Shown: positions 1-9,061 of the stretch, one piece after another
Layout: every line of letters begins with the position of its first letter
Position numbering within the stretch: position 1 is the stretch's first letter
NCBI GenBank assembly: GCA_031268515.1
Contig: JAIRXC010000097.1
Span: 1-39,634, forward strand
From: Propionibacteriaceae bacterium
GTDB taxonomy: Bacteria > Actinomycetota > Actinomycetes > Propionibacteriales > Propionibacteriaceae
Direction of reading: 5' to 3'
Length of the DNA: 39,634 nucleotides
Position numbers and translations under genes: made by a program
Notes under the pieces: model-generated
Database searches by the model: none
Told to the model about the DNA's origin: nothing
The model's input: the letters and a program-made list of their open reading frames with translations, nothing else

Positions 1-11
1 CCACCGCCGCC

Positions 12-731
12 GTGACCGCCCTGGGAGAAGCTCTCGTAGCGGCCAGCGACCGGCCCAGCGTCGGCGTCGGCGTCGGCACCCCCGGCCTGGTCGGCCCGGA
101 CGGCGCGGTCCGCGCCGCTCACAATTTAGATTGGCACCGGCTGCCTCTCCGCCAGCTCTTGGCCGACGCTCTCGGCCAGGCTGTCGAGGTCGCCAACGAC
201 GCCAACTTGGCCGCCATCGCCGAGGACCGCTTCGGCGACGGCCCCGAAGACCTCATCAGGGTTCAAATCTCCCGTGGCGGCGGGGCCGGCCTCTTGATCG
301 GCGGCGCCCCCCTCGTCGGCTCTTCGAGCGCGGCCGGCGAGATCGGCCACGTCGTCATCGACCCAGACGGCCAGCCTTGCCGCTGTGGCAAAGCTGGCTG
401 CCTAGAGACCTGGGTCGCGGCGCCGGCTCTGAGACGGCGCATCGCCGCCGCCGAAGCCGAACGTGACGCCATCTTGGCCGAAGCCGGGCGGGCCCTCGGC
501 TTGGCTCTCGCGCCAGTGGTCGGCTTGCTCGACCTGACCGAAGTCATCGTCGGCGGACCGGCCGACCTCATCACCGGCTCCTTCCTGGAAGCCAGCCAGA
601 CCATCATCCACGACCGCACCCGTATCGACGCCCGCCGGCCGGTCGTCTTGCGGGCGTCGGCCCTCGGCCCGGACGCCGTCATACTCGGCGCCGCGGCCCT
701 CGTCCTGAGACGCCGCCTCGGCATCCACTGA
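12..731 (+). CDS. ROK family protein (regulator/sugar kinase-like), probably truncated at the 5' end by the window edge
   Basis: Contains GVGTPGLVG, AAGEIGHVVIDPDGQPCRCGKAGCLETW (ROK zinc motif CxCGxxGCxE). The ORF starts 12 nt from the window edge and lacks the N-terminal part. Confidence 0.85.
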   Translation: MTALGEALVAASDRPSVGVGVGTPGLVGPDGAVRAAHNLDWHRLPLRQLLADALGQAVEVANDANLAAIAEDRFGDGPEDLIRVQISRGGGAGLLIGGAPLVGSSSAAGEIGHVVIDPDGQPCRCGKAGCLETWVAAPALRRRIAAAEAERDAILAEAGRALGLALAPVVGLLDLTEVIVGGPADLITGSFLEASQTIIHDRTRIDARRPVVLRASALGPDAVILGAAALVLRRRLGIH

Positions 732-838
732 CCACCCTGACCGCACTGCGAACCGACAACTCAAGAATCCGAAAATCCAACACACCGAGCCCCCAAGCGG
801 CCTGGCCGCCAACAGCAAACGGACTAAAGCCCCTGATT

Positions 839-857
839 CCGGCGCCCTAGGCGCCGG
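839..857. promoter_or_regulatory. Perfect inverted repeat CCGGCGCC-CTA-GGCGCCGG upstream of the solute-binding protein gene (candidate operator or RNA hairpin)
   Basis: 8-bp perfect arms with a 3-nt spacer, 64 nt upstream of the start codon at 922. Confidence 0.35.
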
Positions 858-921
858 CGCCCTTCCGCCAAACCGGCGGACACAACCCCCGAAGAAGAAA
901 CACCCATCTGAAAGGAAACCC

Positions 922-2313
922 ATGAAGCGAATCGTGGCCTTGGCCGCCTTGGCGACGGCCGGCGCCCTCGCCTTGGCTGGCTGCGGCAACAGCGGCGGCG
1001 ACACTGCGGCGACAGACACCCCCAGCTCGAGCGCAACCTCTGACAATACGACCTCCTTGGCGACCGCCACGATCATCGCCCCCGGTTGGGCGCACTGGTC
1101 GATCGGCGACCTCGTCCAAAAGGACGGCAAAGACGTCCGCGAGTGGAATGACGCCACCTTCGGCGTCTATCCGCTGCCCGGCAACGACGGCAAACCCGCC
1201 CCGGTCTTCGCCGGCGGCTCCAACATCGGCATCTCGGCCGCTTCGCCCAACCAGGCCGGCGCCCGCGAGCTCATGCGGCTGATCTTCTCCGCCGACTACC
1301 AGCAGCTGCTGGGCAAGAACGGCCTCGGCCCGGCCAACTCTGACTACGTCAGCTCGCTCGGCACGGACGAGTTCGCCAAGGCCCTGATCGATTCGGCTTC
1401 GAACTCCAAGCTGACCCCGGCGGCGCCGGGCTGGGCCACGGTCGAGGCCTCCGGCAAACTGGAAGAGTTCTTCTCTAAGGTCGCCGACGGCGGCGACGTG
1501 GCCGCCTTGGCCGCCGAGTACGACGCCGTCTTCACGCCCTTGCTGAACGGCAAGACCTCCAGCGGCAACCTGCCCGATCCGGTCACGGACCCCGGCGACG
1601 CCAGCGGCCAGAACATCACCCTCTGGCTCATCGGCGCCGACACTCCGGACGAGGCCCGCACCTGGCTGAAAGAGGCCTACGCCGCCAAGACCGGCGGCAC
1701 GTTGACCATCGAGGAGCAGACCTGGGGCGACATCGTCACCAAGCTGACCACCTCGCTGCCCGACGCCAACAACACTCCTGACGTGACGGAGATCGGCAAC
1801 ACTCAGTCCCCGACCTTCACGAACGTCGGCGCTTTCGCCGACATCACGGACATGTACGAGGAGCTGGGCGGCTCGAAGCTGCTTCAGAGCTTCGTCGACG
1901 TGGGCGCTGTCGACGGCAAGAACTACACGCTGCCTTACTACTTCGGCTCCCGCTACATCTTCTACCGCAAAGACATCTACGCGGCCGCCGGCGTCAGCGT
2001 TCCCACGACCCTGACCGAGTTCAATGAGGCCGTCGTCACGATCACCGAAAAGAACCCCAACGGCATTGATGACTTCTCCGGCTTCTTCTTGGGCGGCCAG
2101 GATTGGCGTAATGGCATTTCGTGGATCTTCGCGAACGGCGGCGACCTGGCCAAGTTCGCCAACGGCGAATGGACGTCGACCTTGTCCGACCCCAACACGA
2201 TCAAAGGCCTAGAGCAATTGCAGACTCTCTTTGAGAAGGCTTCGAAGGCTCCGAACACGGCCAAAGATGAGAGCCCCTGGCTCTACATCAACGACTCAGA
2301 CGTCATTTCCTAA
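922..2313 (+). CDS. Sugar ABC transporter substrate-binding lipoprotein with apparently permuted lobe order
   Basis: Lipobox LALAGC; AAAGGAAA RBS just upstream; DasA/MalE-like motifs APGW...VYPLPGNDGKPAPVFAGGSNIGIS (normally C-terminal) precede ITLWLIGADTP...DVTEIGNTQSPTF...YTLPYYFGSRYIFYRKDIYAAAGV (normally N-terminal). Confidence 0.85.
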   Translation: MKRIVALAALATAGALALAGCGNSGGDTAATDTPSSSATSDNTTSLATATIIAPGWAHWSIGDLVQKDGKDVREWNDATFGVYPLPGNDGKPAPVFAGGSNIGISAASPNQAGARELMRLIFSADYQQLLGKNGLGPANSDYVSSLGTDEFAKALIDSASNSKLTPAAPGWATVEASGKLEEFFSKVADGGDVAALAAEYDAVFTPLLNGKTSSGNLPDPVTDPGDASGQNITLWLIGADTPDEARTWLKEAYAAKTGGTLTIEEQTWGDIVTKLTTSLPDANNTPDVTEIGNTQSPTFTNVGAFADITDMYEELGGSKLLQSFVDVGAVDGKNYTLPYYFGSRYIFYRKDIYAAAGVSVPTTLTEFNEAVVTITEKNPNGIDDFSGFFLGGQDWRNGISWIFANGGDLAKFANGEWTSTLSDPNTIKGLEQLQTLFEKASKAPNTAKDESPWLYINDSDVIS

Positions 2314-2600
2314 AAGAGCCCAGCTAGGCTGCCGGCGCCGCTCCCCCAGCGGCCCGGCGGCCGGCGGCCCTCTCAGCGTCGAAAGACACGGCCGGGGCCG
2401 CTCCCAGCGACCTAGCCCCCGTCCCGGCCAGCGGCGGACAGGTCTGACAAGCCGGCAGACCGCTCCCCTGGCGGCCTGGCCTCTGTGCTCCTCTTCGGCC
2501 CCCTTTCCGCAAGCGCTTCCCCATCGGGCAGGCTTTTCTTTTGGCCGCCGGCCGCGCCTCGCTCCACGTTCCCTGACCGCCACCTGACCGGAGGAAAGCC

Positions 2601-3602
2601 ATGTCCGAAGACACAGACGCCAAGGTCCGGCCCGAGCCCGCCGCGAAGAGCCGACAGCACGCCGGCGCCGTCGCCGAACCAGATGAAGTTCTTTCTCCCG
2701 CGCCCACCGCGCCACGCCGCCGGCGCGTCACCTGGACGCCCTATGTCCTTCTCGTACCCGCCGTCGTCATCTTGCTGGCCGCCTTGGCCTACCCCGTCGG
2801 CTGGCAGCTGGTCACCTCAACCCAGCAATTCGGCTTGGCTCAACAGTTCCACGTGCCGCCGGACTTCGTCGGCGCCGCCAACTACCTGACCTTGTTGGCG
2901 GACCCCCAGGTCTGGACCGTGGTCGCCCGCTCCCTCGCCTTCTGCCTGGTCAACGCGATTCTCACGGTCCTCATCGGCGTCGGCTTGGCCATGCTCATGA
3001 ACGCAGTCGGCAGGCTGCCCCGGCTGATCTTGCAGATCGCCTTGCTGCTGGCTTGGGCCATGCCGGTGGTCGCCTCGATGACGGTTTTCGTCTGGCTTTT
3101 CAATTGGCACACCGGCGTCGTCAACTGGCTTTTGACCCGGCTCGGCTTCGACTATGTCAACCACAACTGGTTGGCCAGCCCGCTCAGCTTCTATTTCGTC
3201 GCCACCGTCATCGTCGTTTGGATGTCCGTGCCGTTCGTCTCCTTCTCCGTCTACGCCGGCTTGACTCAGATTTCGGGCGAGGTGCTGGAGGCCGCCCAGT
3301 TGGACGGGGCTGGCGGCTGGCGCCGTTTCGCCAATATCACTTTGCCTATGATCCGGCCCGTCCTCATGATCGTCTTGCTTTTGCAAATCATCTGGGATCT
3401 GCGGGTCTTCACTCAGATCAAATTGCTCCAAGACGCCGGCGCCCCAATCGCCTCGACCGACTTGCTCGGCACCTACATCTACCGACTCGGCGTCGCCTCA
3501 TCCGACTTCGGCATGGCCGCCGCCATGAGCGTCTTCGTCCTCATCTTGACGATTCTGGTGTCGGCGCCCTACGTCCGCTCGCTCATCAAGGAGGACAACT
3601 GA
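2601..3602 (+). CDS. Carbohydrate ABC transporter permease (MalF-like)
   Basis: Multiple TM segments and the EAA-loop motif EAAQLDGAGGWRRFANITLPMIRPV. Confidence 0.93.
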   Translation: MSEDTDAKVRPEPAAKSRQHAGAVAEPDEVLSPAPTAPRRRRVTWTPYVLLVPAVVILLAALAYPVGWQLVTSTQQFGLAQQFHVPPDFVGAANYLTLLADPQVWTVVARSLAFCLVNAILTVLIGVGLAMLMNAVGRLPRLILQIALLLAWAMPVVASMTVFVWLFNWHTGVVNWLLTRLGFDYVNHNWLASPLSFYFVATVIVVWMSVPFVSFSVYAGLTQISGEVLEAAQLDGAGGWRRFANITLPMIRPVLMIVLLLQIIWDLRVFTQIKLLQDAGAPIASTDLLGTYIYRLGVASSDFGMAAAMSVFVLILTILVSAPYVRSLIKEDN

Positions 3603-3603
3603 C

Positions 3604-4464
3604 ATGGCCACTGCCACCACCGCGCCGGCTGCCGCCTTCCGCCCGGGCCGCCTGCTGGCCACCGCCGCTGCCATCGTTGTCGCCTTGATCTGGGTGTTCC
3701 CGGTCTATTGGATGGTCAACTCATCGTTGCTGCCCAACGTCATCCTGACATCGGCCACGCCTCGTTTCGTACCGACCGGCTTTATCGACAACTACGTCGC
3801 CGTCATCAAAAGCGGCGGCTTCCTGAACGCTTTGGGCACCAGCTTGCTTGTCACATTGATCGCCGTCGCCGCCTGTCTTTTGTTCGCCTTCTGCGCGGCC
3901 TTGGCGATCTCGCGCTATAAGTTCAAGGGCCGTACGAGCTTCGTCCTGACCATCTTGTTCATCCAGATGCTGCCGGCAGAAGGTTTGTTCGTCGCTCAAT
4001 ACAAGCTGTTGTCATCAGCCGACCTGCTCAACAATGCCGGCGGCTTGGCCGTTCTCTACACCGCCGCCGTCGTCCCCTTCACAATCTGGATGCTGCGCGG
4101 CTTCGTCGCCGGAGTGCCAGCCGACCTGGAAGAAGCCGCCATGGTCGACGGCTGTTCACGCGGCCAAGCTTTCTTCCGCATCACCTTCCCACTGCTGGCC
4201 CCAGGCCTGGTCGCCTCTGGCGTCTACGCCTTTTTGCAGGCTTGGAACGAGTTCACGATCGCCCTCGTCATCATGCAAAAGGAAAATTCCCATACGCTGC
4301 CGCTGTGGCTGCGCAGCTTCCTCATGCAATCGAACAGCCGGGCCACGGACTGGGGCCAGGTGATGGCCGCCTCTACGCTGGTGGCCGTGCCGGTCATCAT
4401 TTTCTTCCTCATCGTCCAGGGCCGTCTGACTTCGGGCCTGGTGGCCGGCGCGGTCAAAGGCTGA
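3604..4464 (+). CDS. Carbohydrate ABC transporter permease (MalG-like)
   Basis: EEAAMVDGCSRGQAFFRITFPLLAPG EAA motif; TM segments; 1 nt after the upstream permease stop. Confidence 0.93.
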   Translation: MATATTAPAAAFRPGRLLATAAAIVVALIWVFPVYWMVNSSLLPNVILTSATPRFVPTGFIDNYVAVIKSGGFLNALGTSLLVTLIAVAACLLFAFCAALAISRYKFKGRTSFVLTILFIQMLPAEGLFVAQYKLLSSADLLNNAGGLAVLYTAAVVPFTIWMLRGFVAGVPADLEEAAMVDGCSRGQAFFRITFPLLAPGLVASGVYAFLQAWNEFTIALVIMQKENSHTLPLWLRSFLMQSNSRATDWGQVMAASTLVAVPVIIFFLIVQGRLTSGLVAGAVKG

Positions 4465-4468
4465 CGCG

Positions 4469-5407
4469 GTGGCCGTTTCGACCCCGCGCCCGTCTCTGCC
4501 CTCGTCCGCCGCACGTGGCCTCCACCTCGGCCTCGACATCGGCGGCACCAAGACTCAAGCTGTCATTGTCAACGCCCGGTTGGCCACCTTGGCTGAGGCT
4601 TCCGCGCCGACCAGGCCCGGCCCGGAGGGGGTCCTCGCCACCATCGACGAGGTGACCGGGTTGCTCGGCGCCAATCTCACCCGCTTCGCCTCAATCGGCG
4701 TCGGCATCCCCGGCCTGGTCGACTTCCGGACCGGCCGGGTCCGCCAAGCCGTCAACGTCGGGCTGCGTGATCTCGATCTGGCGGCCGCCTTGGCTGCCCG
4801 GACAACCTGCCCGGTCCGGGTCGACAACGATGTCAAAGCGACCGCTCTGGGGGCGGCCTACGCCCTGCCGGGAGCCGGCGGCGACCTCGTCTATCTCAAT
4901 GTCGGCACCGGCATCGCTTTAGCCGCCGTCGTCGATGGCCGCTTGTTGCGGGGCCACGACAACGCCGCCGGCGAGATCGGCCACCTGGCCGTCGACCCGG
5001 GCGGCGACCTTTGCCCCTGCGGCCAGCGGGGTTGCTTGGAGACCTTGGCGGCCGGTTGGTCGGTCTCGCAGCGGTTGGCCCAGGCTGGCCTCGACCTGGC
5101 CAGCTTGGCGGACGACCCGGCGCCGGCGGCCGTGTCGGAGCGCCGCCGGCTGCTGCGCGGGCTGTCCCTGGCGGCCAGCCTGGCCGCCCTCAGCTTCGAC
5201 CCGGCGACGATCCTTTTCGGCGGCGGCGTCATCACGACGGCGGTCGGTTTGGTCGAAAAGGTGGCGGCCCACCTGGCCGAACAAGAGGCCGGTTCGTCCT
5301 TCCTGGCCCACCTGGGGTTGAGCCGGCGGGTCGTCCAAGCCCCGGCCGGCTTGCCCATCGCCGCCATCGGCGCCGCCGCTTTGGGCTTTGCCGAAAGCGT
5401 TGGCTAG
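4469..5407 (+). CDS. ROK family sugar kinase/transcriptional regulator
   Basis: GLDIGGTKTQAVIV, GIPGLVDFRTG, NVGTGIALA, AAGEIGHLAVDPGGDLCPCGQRGCLETLAAG; GTG start 4469. Confidence 0.9.
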   Translation: MAVSTPRPSLPSSAARGLHLGLDIGGTKTQAVIVNARLATLAEASAPTRPGPEGVLATIDEVTGLLGANLTRFASIGVGIPGLVDFRTGRVRQAVNVGLRDLDLAAALAARTTCPVRVDNDVKATALGAAYALPGAGGDLVYLNVGTGIALAAVVDGRLLRGHDNAAGEIGHLAVDPGGDLCPCGQRGCLETLAAGWSVSQRLAQAGLDLASLADDPAPAAVSERRRLLRGLSLAASLAALSFDPATILFGGGVITTAVGLVEKVAAHLAEQEAGSSFLAHLGLSRRVVQAPAGLPIAAIGAAALGFAESVG

Positions 5408-5537
5408 GAAAGCAGAGATTACCGTAACTGTCCGGCCTCGCCAGCCTTAGCAAAGCGCTGCTGAAGTTGACATTCAATGAAAGCGAGTGAACTCATGCGC
5501 CGTCCCCCTGTTTGATCTCCCAATGCCCCTGTCGGTC

Positions 5538-6130
5538 CTAACCGACCCGAAGTATGAAGCCTGCATCGCGGAGCTTCTGAATTTCCCTTGAAACCGTCCT
5601 TGGAGATAGGCCTGTCGTTTTGGACAGTTGCGGTTGCGTTGCTGCCGGAGCGGCAGCAACAGCAGCAAGGACCCGTTCAGTATTGGTGAGTTCATCATTA
5701 TCATCGCCACGACCATCGCCATGTGGCGATGATGTCTGTCCGCTGGCGAGGATCGGGAAGCTGACGCTGACCTCCCGCGACTTGGCCTGAAACACCGGCA
5801 GCGGCCTACCCTCCGCACGACAGGCCTCCTCGATCTTCTCGATGCCCCGCCCCCAAGTCTCAATCTGACCCGAACGGAAAAAGGCGTTAGCGATAGCAGC
5901 GTTACGAGGCTGTGACCGATGCTGCCCCAACAAGTCCGCGAGAGTCCACTCCTCCGGGAGACCACCATCGTTGTAGATGATGACCTCATCAGGCAAGATT
6001 TTAATCTGAATCGGAACACCAGTGCTGTAGTCGCGGTGAACAATAGCATTCAAGACTGCTTCCCGCATAGCTGCTTGGGGCACCGGGAAGTTCTCAACCC
6101 GCTGGATGCCCTCATAGGTGATATACGCCC
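5538..6130 (-). pseudogene. 5'-truncated remnant of an AlbA_2/HATPase_c_4-type (RecG-like, putative transcriptional regulator) ATP-binding protein
   Basis: Conserved REAVLNAIVHRDYSTGVPIQIKI...VIIYNDGGLPE...RNAAIANAFFRSGQIETWGRGIEKIEEAC and a C-terminal winged-helix (TQPQLSKTTGLSPRTVSREIQKLRDAGFI). Homologous sequence (RAYITYEGIQRVENFPVPQ) continues upstream of the first ATG and then meets an in-frame stop; the N-terminal AlbA_2 half is absent. Confidence 0.7.
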
Positions 6131-6266
6131 GAAAATACGCAGACTACAACCCGGCACTAACACATCTGCCAGGGGCCGAGCCGAGGTCCCGTTGGGGGAC
6201 GCTGTTGGAACACGGGGCTTCCGAGAAGCCGGGAGACTGAACGGCCTTGGAGACCGCCTATAAACC

Positions 6267-6326
6267 GTTGACGCGGCCCGGAGTCCCCGTTTCCTTAAAA
6301 GAATTGGGGACGCGAGCCGCGTCAAC
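6267..6326. repeat. 60-nt imperfect palindrome/long hairpin (possible mdh terminator or intergenic palindromic element)
   Basis: Outer arms GTTGACGCGGC (6267-6277) / GCCGCGTCAAC (6316-6326); inner arms GTCCCC (6283-6288) / GGGGAC (6306-6311). Lies just past the mdh stop. No clear U-tract. Confidence 0.6.
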
Positions 6327-6343
6327 GTGATTGCTTGATTAGG

Positions 6344-7333
6344 TCAGATCAGGCCGAGGGCCGCGACGGCTTGCCGTTCGTCGAGCAACTCAGCCACCGA
6401 AGCGTCGATCTTGGCGCGGGAGAAGGGATCGATGTCAAGGCCTTGGACGATCTCGTAGGAGCCGTCAGCCGTCGTCACCGGGAAGGACGAGACAAGGCCC
6501 TCGGGAACGCCGTAGGAGCCGTCGGAGCTGACAGCCATGGAGACCCAGTCGTCGGCCGGCGTGCCGAGCAGCCAGTCACGCATCGCCTCGATGGTGGCGT
6601 TGGCGGCCGAAGCGGCCGAACTGGAGCCGCGGGCGTCGATGATGGCGGCGCCGCGCTTGGCCACCGTAGGGATGAACGTGTCCTCCAGCCAGGCCTGGTC
6701 GCCGATCGCCGCGGCCGCGTTCTGGCCGTTGACGAGGGCGTGGAAAAGGTCGGGATATTGCGTCGAGGAGTGGTTGCCCCAGATCGTCATGTGGCTGACG
6801 GCGCTGACGGGGACGCCCAGTTTGGCCGCCACCTGCTGGATCGACCGATTGTGGTCGAGACGGGTCAAGGCGCTGAAGCGCTCCTGTGGGATGTCGGGGG
6901 CGTTGCGCATGGCGATGAGGGCATTCGTGTTGGCCGGATTGCCCGTCACGCAAATGTGAATGTCATCGGCGGCGGCTTCGGCCAGAGCCTTGCCCTGGGC
7001 CGTGAAGATGGCGCCGTTGGCGCTCAGAAGGTCGCCGCGTTCCATGCCGGCGGTGCGGGGACGGGCGCCGACGAGCAGGGCGACGTTGGCGCCGGCGAAG
7101 ACCTTGCGGGCGTCATCGCCGATCTCGACCTTGCTGAGCAGGGGGAAGGCGCAGTCTTCGAGTTCCATGACGACGCCTTCGAGGGCCTTGAGGGCCGGGG
7201 TGATCTCCAAAAGCCGCAGTTCGACGGGCTGGTCCGGACCGAGCAGCGCGCCGCTGGCGATGCGGAAGAGGAGGCTGTAACAGATCTGGCCGGCCGCTCC
7301 GGTGACGGCCACTTTGACAGGGGTTTGAGTCAT
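6344..7333 (-). CDS. mdh: Malate dehydrogenase
   Basis: [83 protein letters not shown]. Confidence 0.97.
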   Translation of the reverse strand: MTQTPVKVAVTGAAGQICYSLLFRIASGALLGPDQPVELRLLEITPALKALEGVVMELEDCAFPLLSKVEIGDDARKVFAGANVALLVGARPRTAGMERGDLLSANGAIFTAQGKALAEAAADDIHICVTGNPANTNALIAMRNAPDIPQERFSALTRLDHNRSIQQVAAKLGVPVSAVSHMTIWGNHSSTQYPDLFHALVNGQNAAAAIGDQAWLEDTFIPTVAKRGAAIIDARGSSSAASAANATIEAMRDWLLGTPADDWVSMAVSSDGSYGVPEGLVSSFPVTTADGSYEIVQGLDIDPFSRAKIDASVAELLDERQAVAALGLI

Positions 7334-7610
7334 GCTGGGCGTGCTCCTTGTGTCAGGCTCCTACAATTGATCCAAACGCTAGCACCGAAGAGCGCTTCCA
7401 GGCACCCTCGCCTCTGCGGCTGCCCCGGCGGCAGTGACAGCGAGGACCGTTAACAAGTTACATTCAAGATTGTTCCGACCTCCTGGCGGCGCTGAAAACT
7501 TCCCGCTGGCAGCCGCACTAAAACAAGCGGCATACAGGCAACTTCGTATGCTAAGACCGCATCTTGCTGAATCTAACTTTCCAACGGCGCGGCCGCTATG
7601 GCAATGGTCC

Positions 7611-7781
7611 GGCGCTTCCAACAGCAGGCTCCCCCAACAGGGGCGATGGCGCTCATGACGCGCCACGTGTGGCGGCGGCTCGACGCTTCCAACAGCGGGC
7701 TCCCCGATCTAAACGAAGAATGTTTAGCGGTGCGGCGTGGGATGGCGCCGTCCCGCCGCTTTCAACGGCGGGTTCGCCGGA
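7611..7781. repeat. Short intergenic direct repeats, core CGCTTCCAACAGCRGGCTCCCC, with degenerate copies
   Basis: Copies begin near 7613 and 7684, with a degenerate copy near 7757 (CGCTTTCAACGGCGGGTTCGCC); spacing about 71-73 nt. A related inverted copy (GTTGGGGGACGCTGTTGGAA) is at 6191-6210. Confidence 0.5.
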
Positions 7782-7784
7782 CTG

Positions 7785-8210
7785 TCAGCCTGACGGCGGG
7801 ACGACGGCGGCGATGACGACGAGAGCGGCGCCGAGGAGGAGGTAGAAGAAGCCGTCGAAGGCTTTGCCTCGGATCGCGAGGATGCCGGGGTTGCGCAGGC
7901 TCAGGCGTAGCACGCCGGCCAGGAGGACTGCGGCCCCGACGGCATAGCCGCCGACGCGCCAGTGCCCCCAGGCGATGAGGCCGATCCCGGTGGCTGTGAA
8001 CAAGACGCAGAGCGCCCATGGCCACTGGCGGCGCAGTTGGCCGGCCAAGCCGGGACGGTCCTGGAGCCGCAAGCGGCCGGGAGGCGTCTGCGAGGCGGGC
8101 TCGGCGAGATCAGCCTGAGAGACGGGACCAGCCTGAGAGACGGGACCAGGTTGGGGAACGGGACCGGGCTGGGAAACGGGATCGGGCTGGAAAGCGGGCG
8201 GGTTGGTCAC
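7785..8210 (-). CDS. DUF3017-family membrane protein
   Basis: Three hydrophobic segments with [57 protein letters not shown]; position next to folD is typical in actinobacteria. Confidence 0.75.
   Translation of the reverse strand: MTNPPAFQPDPVSQPGPVPQPGPVSQAGPVSQADLAEPASQTPPGRLRLQDRPGLAGQLRRQWPWALCVLFTATGIGLIAWGHWRVGGYAVGAAVLLAGVLRLSLRNPGILAIRGKAFDGFFYLLLGAALVVIAAVVPPSG
8112..8190. repeat. Degenerate 18-bp tandem repeat encoding the N-terminal SQPGPV-type repeats of the DUF3017 protein
   Basis: Consecutive CTGAGAGACGGGACCAGC-like units; protein reads [25 protein letters not shown]. Confidence 0.65.
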
Positions 8211-9061
8211 AAGCGGAGCAGCCCTTCGGCGCGTTCGACGACGTTGGCGAGCAGCATGGCCCGAGTCATGGGGCCGACGCCGCCTGGGGTCGGGGCGACC
8301 AGCGAGGCGGTCTCCCAGACGCTGGGGCTGAGGTCGCCGGCCAGGCCTTTGTCCGTACGGCTGACGCCCACGTCGATGGCGACGGCGCCAGGTTTCAGCA
8401 TGTCGCCCCGGATGAGGCCGGGCGAGCCCGCCGCGGCGACGACGATGTCAGCCCGGCGCGTGCAGGCGGCCAGGTCCCGCGTGCCCGTATGGCAAAGCGT
8501 GACAGTCGCGTTCTCGGTCCGACGCGTCAGGAGAAGGCCGAGGGGCCGGCCCACCGTGGCGCCCCGGCCGACCACGCAGACCTCGGCCCCAGCCAGAGGG
8601 ACGTCGTAGCGGCGGAGGAGTTCGACGATGCCCCGCGGCGTGCAAGGCAACGGACCCGGTAATCCCAACACGAGTTTGCCAAGGTTGACCGGGTGGAGGC
8701 CGTCGGCGTCCTTGTCCGGATCGACCAGCGACAGCGCCCAAGCGTCGCTGAGGTGGCGGGGCAGGGGCAGTTGGACTATGAAGCCGACGCAGGCTGGATC
8801 GGCGTTGAGGCTGGCCACAGCCTCTTCGACCTGGGCGGCGCTGGCCTCGGCGGGCAAGTCGAGCCGGATCGAGTCGATGCCGGCCTCGGCGCAGTCTCGT
8901 TGCTTGCCGGCGACGTAGGAACGGCTGGCCGGGTCGTCTCCGACGAGGATGACGCCGAGGCCGCAGGCGCCGCCGCGGCCACGCAAAGCCGCGACCCGGT
9001 CCTTGAGATCGGCCCGGATGGCGGCGGCGGCGGCTTTGCCGTCGATCTTGGCAGCGGCCAC
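8207..9061 (-). CDS. folD: Bifunctional methylenetetrahydrofolate dehydrogenase/methenyltetrahydrofolate cyclohydrolase
   Basis: [82 protein letters not shown]. Overlaps the DUF3017 start by 4 bp. Confidence 0.97.
   Translation of the reverse strand: MAAAKIDGKAAAAAIRADLKDRVAALRGRGGACGLGVILVGDDPASRSYVAGKQRDCAEAGIDSIRLDLPAEASAAQVEEAVASLNADPACVGFIVQLPLPRHLSDAWALSLVDPDKDADGLHPVNLGKLVLGLPGPLPCTPRGIVELLRRYDVPLAGAEVCVVGRGATVGRPLGLLLTRRTENATVTLCHTGTRDLAACTRRADIVVAAAGSPGLIRGDMLKPGAVAIDVGVSRTDKGLAGDLSPSVWETASLVAPTPGGVGPMTRAMLLANVVERAEGLLRL

Noticed and set aside
2231-2587. Possible leftover of the binding protein's native C-lobe downstream of the stop at 2313
   Set aside because: Translation in this frame has no similarity to the C-lobe motifs; the intergenic region appears non-coding.
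4469-5407. Missing ABC ATPase gene in the sugar transporter locus as an anomaly
   Set aside because: Many actinobacterial sugar ABC systems use a shared MsiK-type ATPase encoded elsewhere, so absence is normal.
6335-7453. 372-aa plus-strand ORF antisense to mdh
   Set aside because: Antisense shadow ORF of a clear mdh gene; composition typical of a GC-rich reverse frame.
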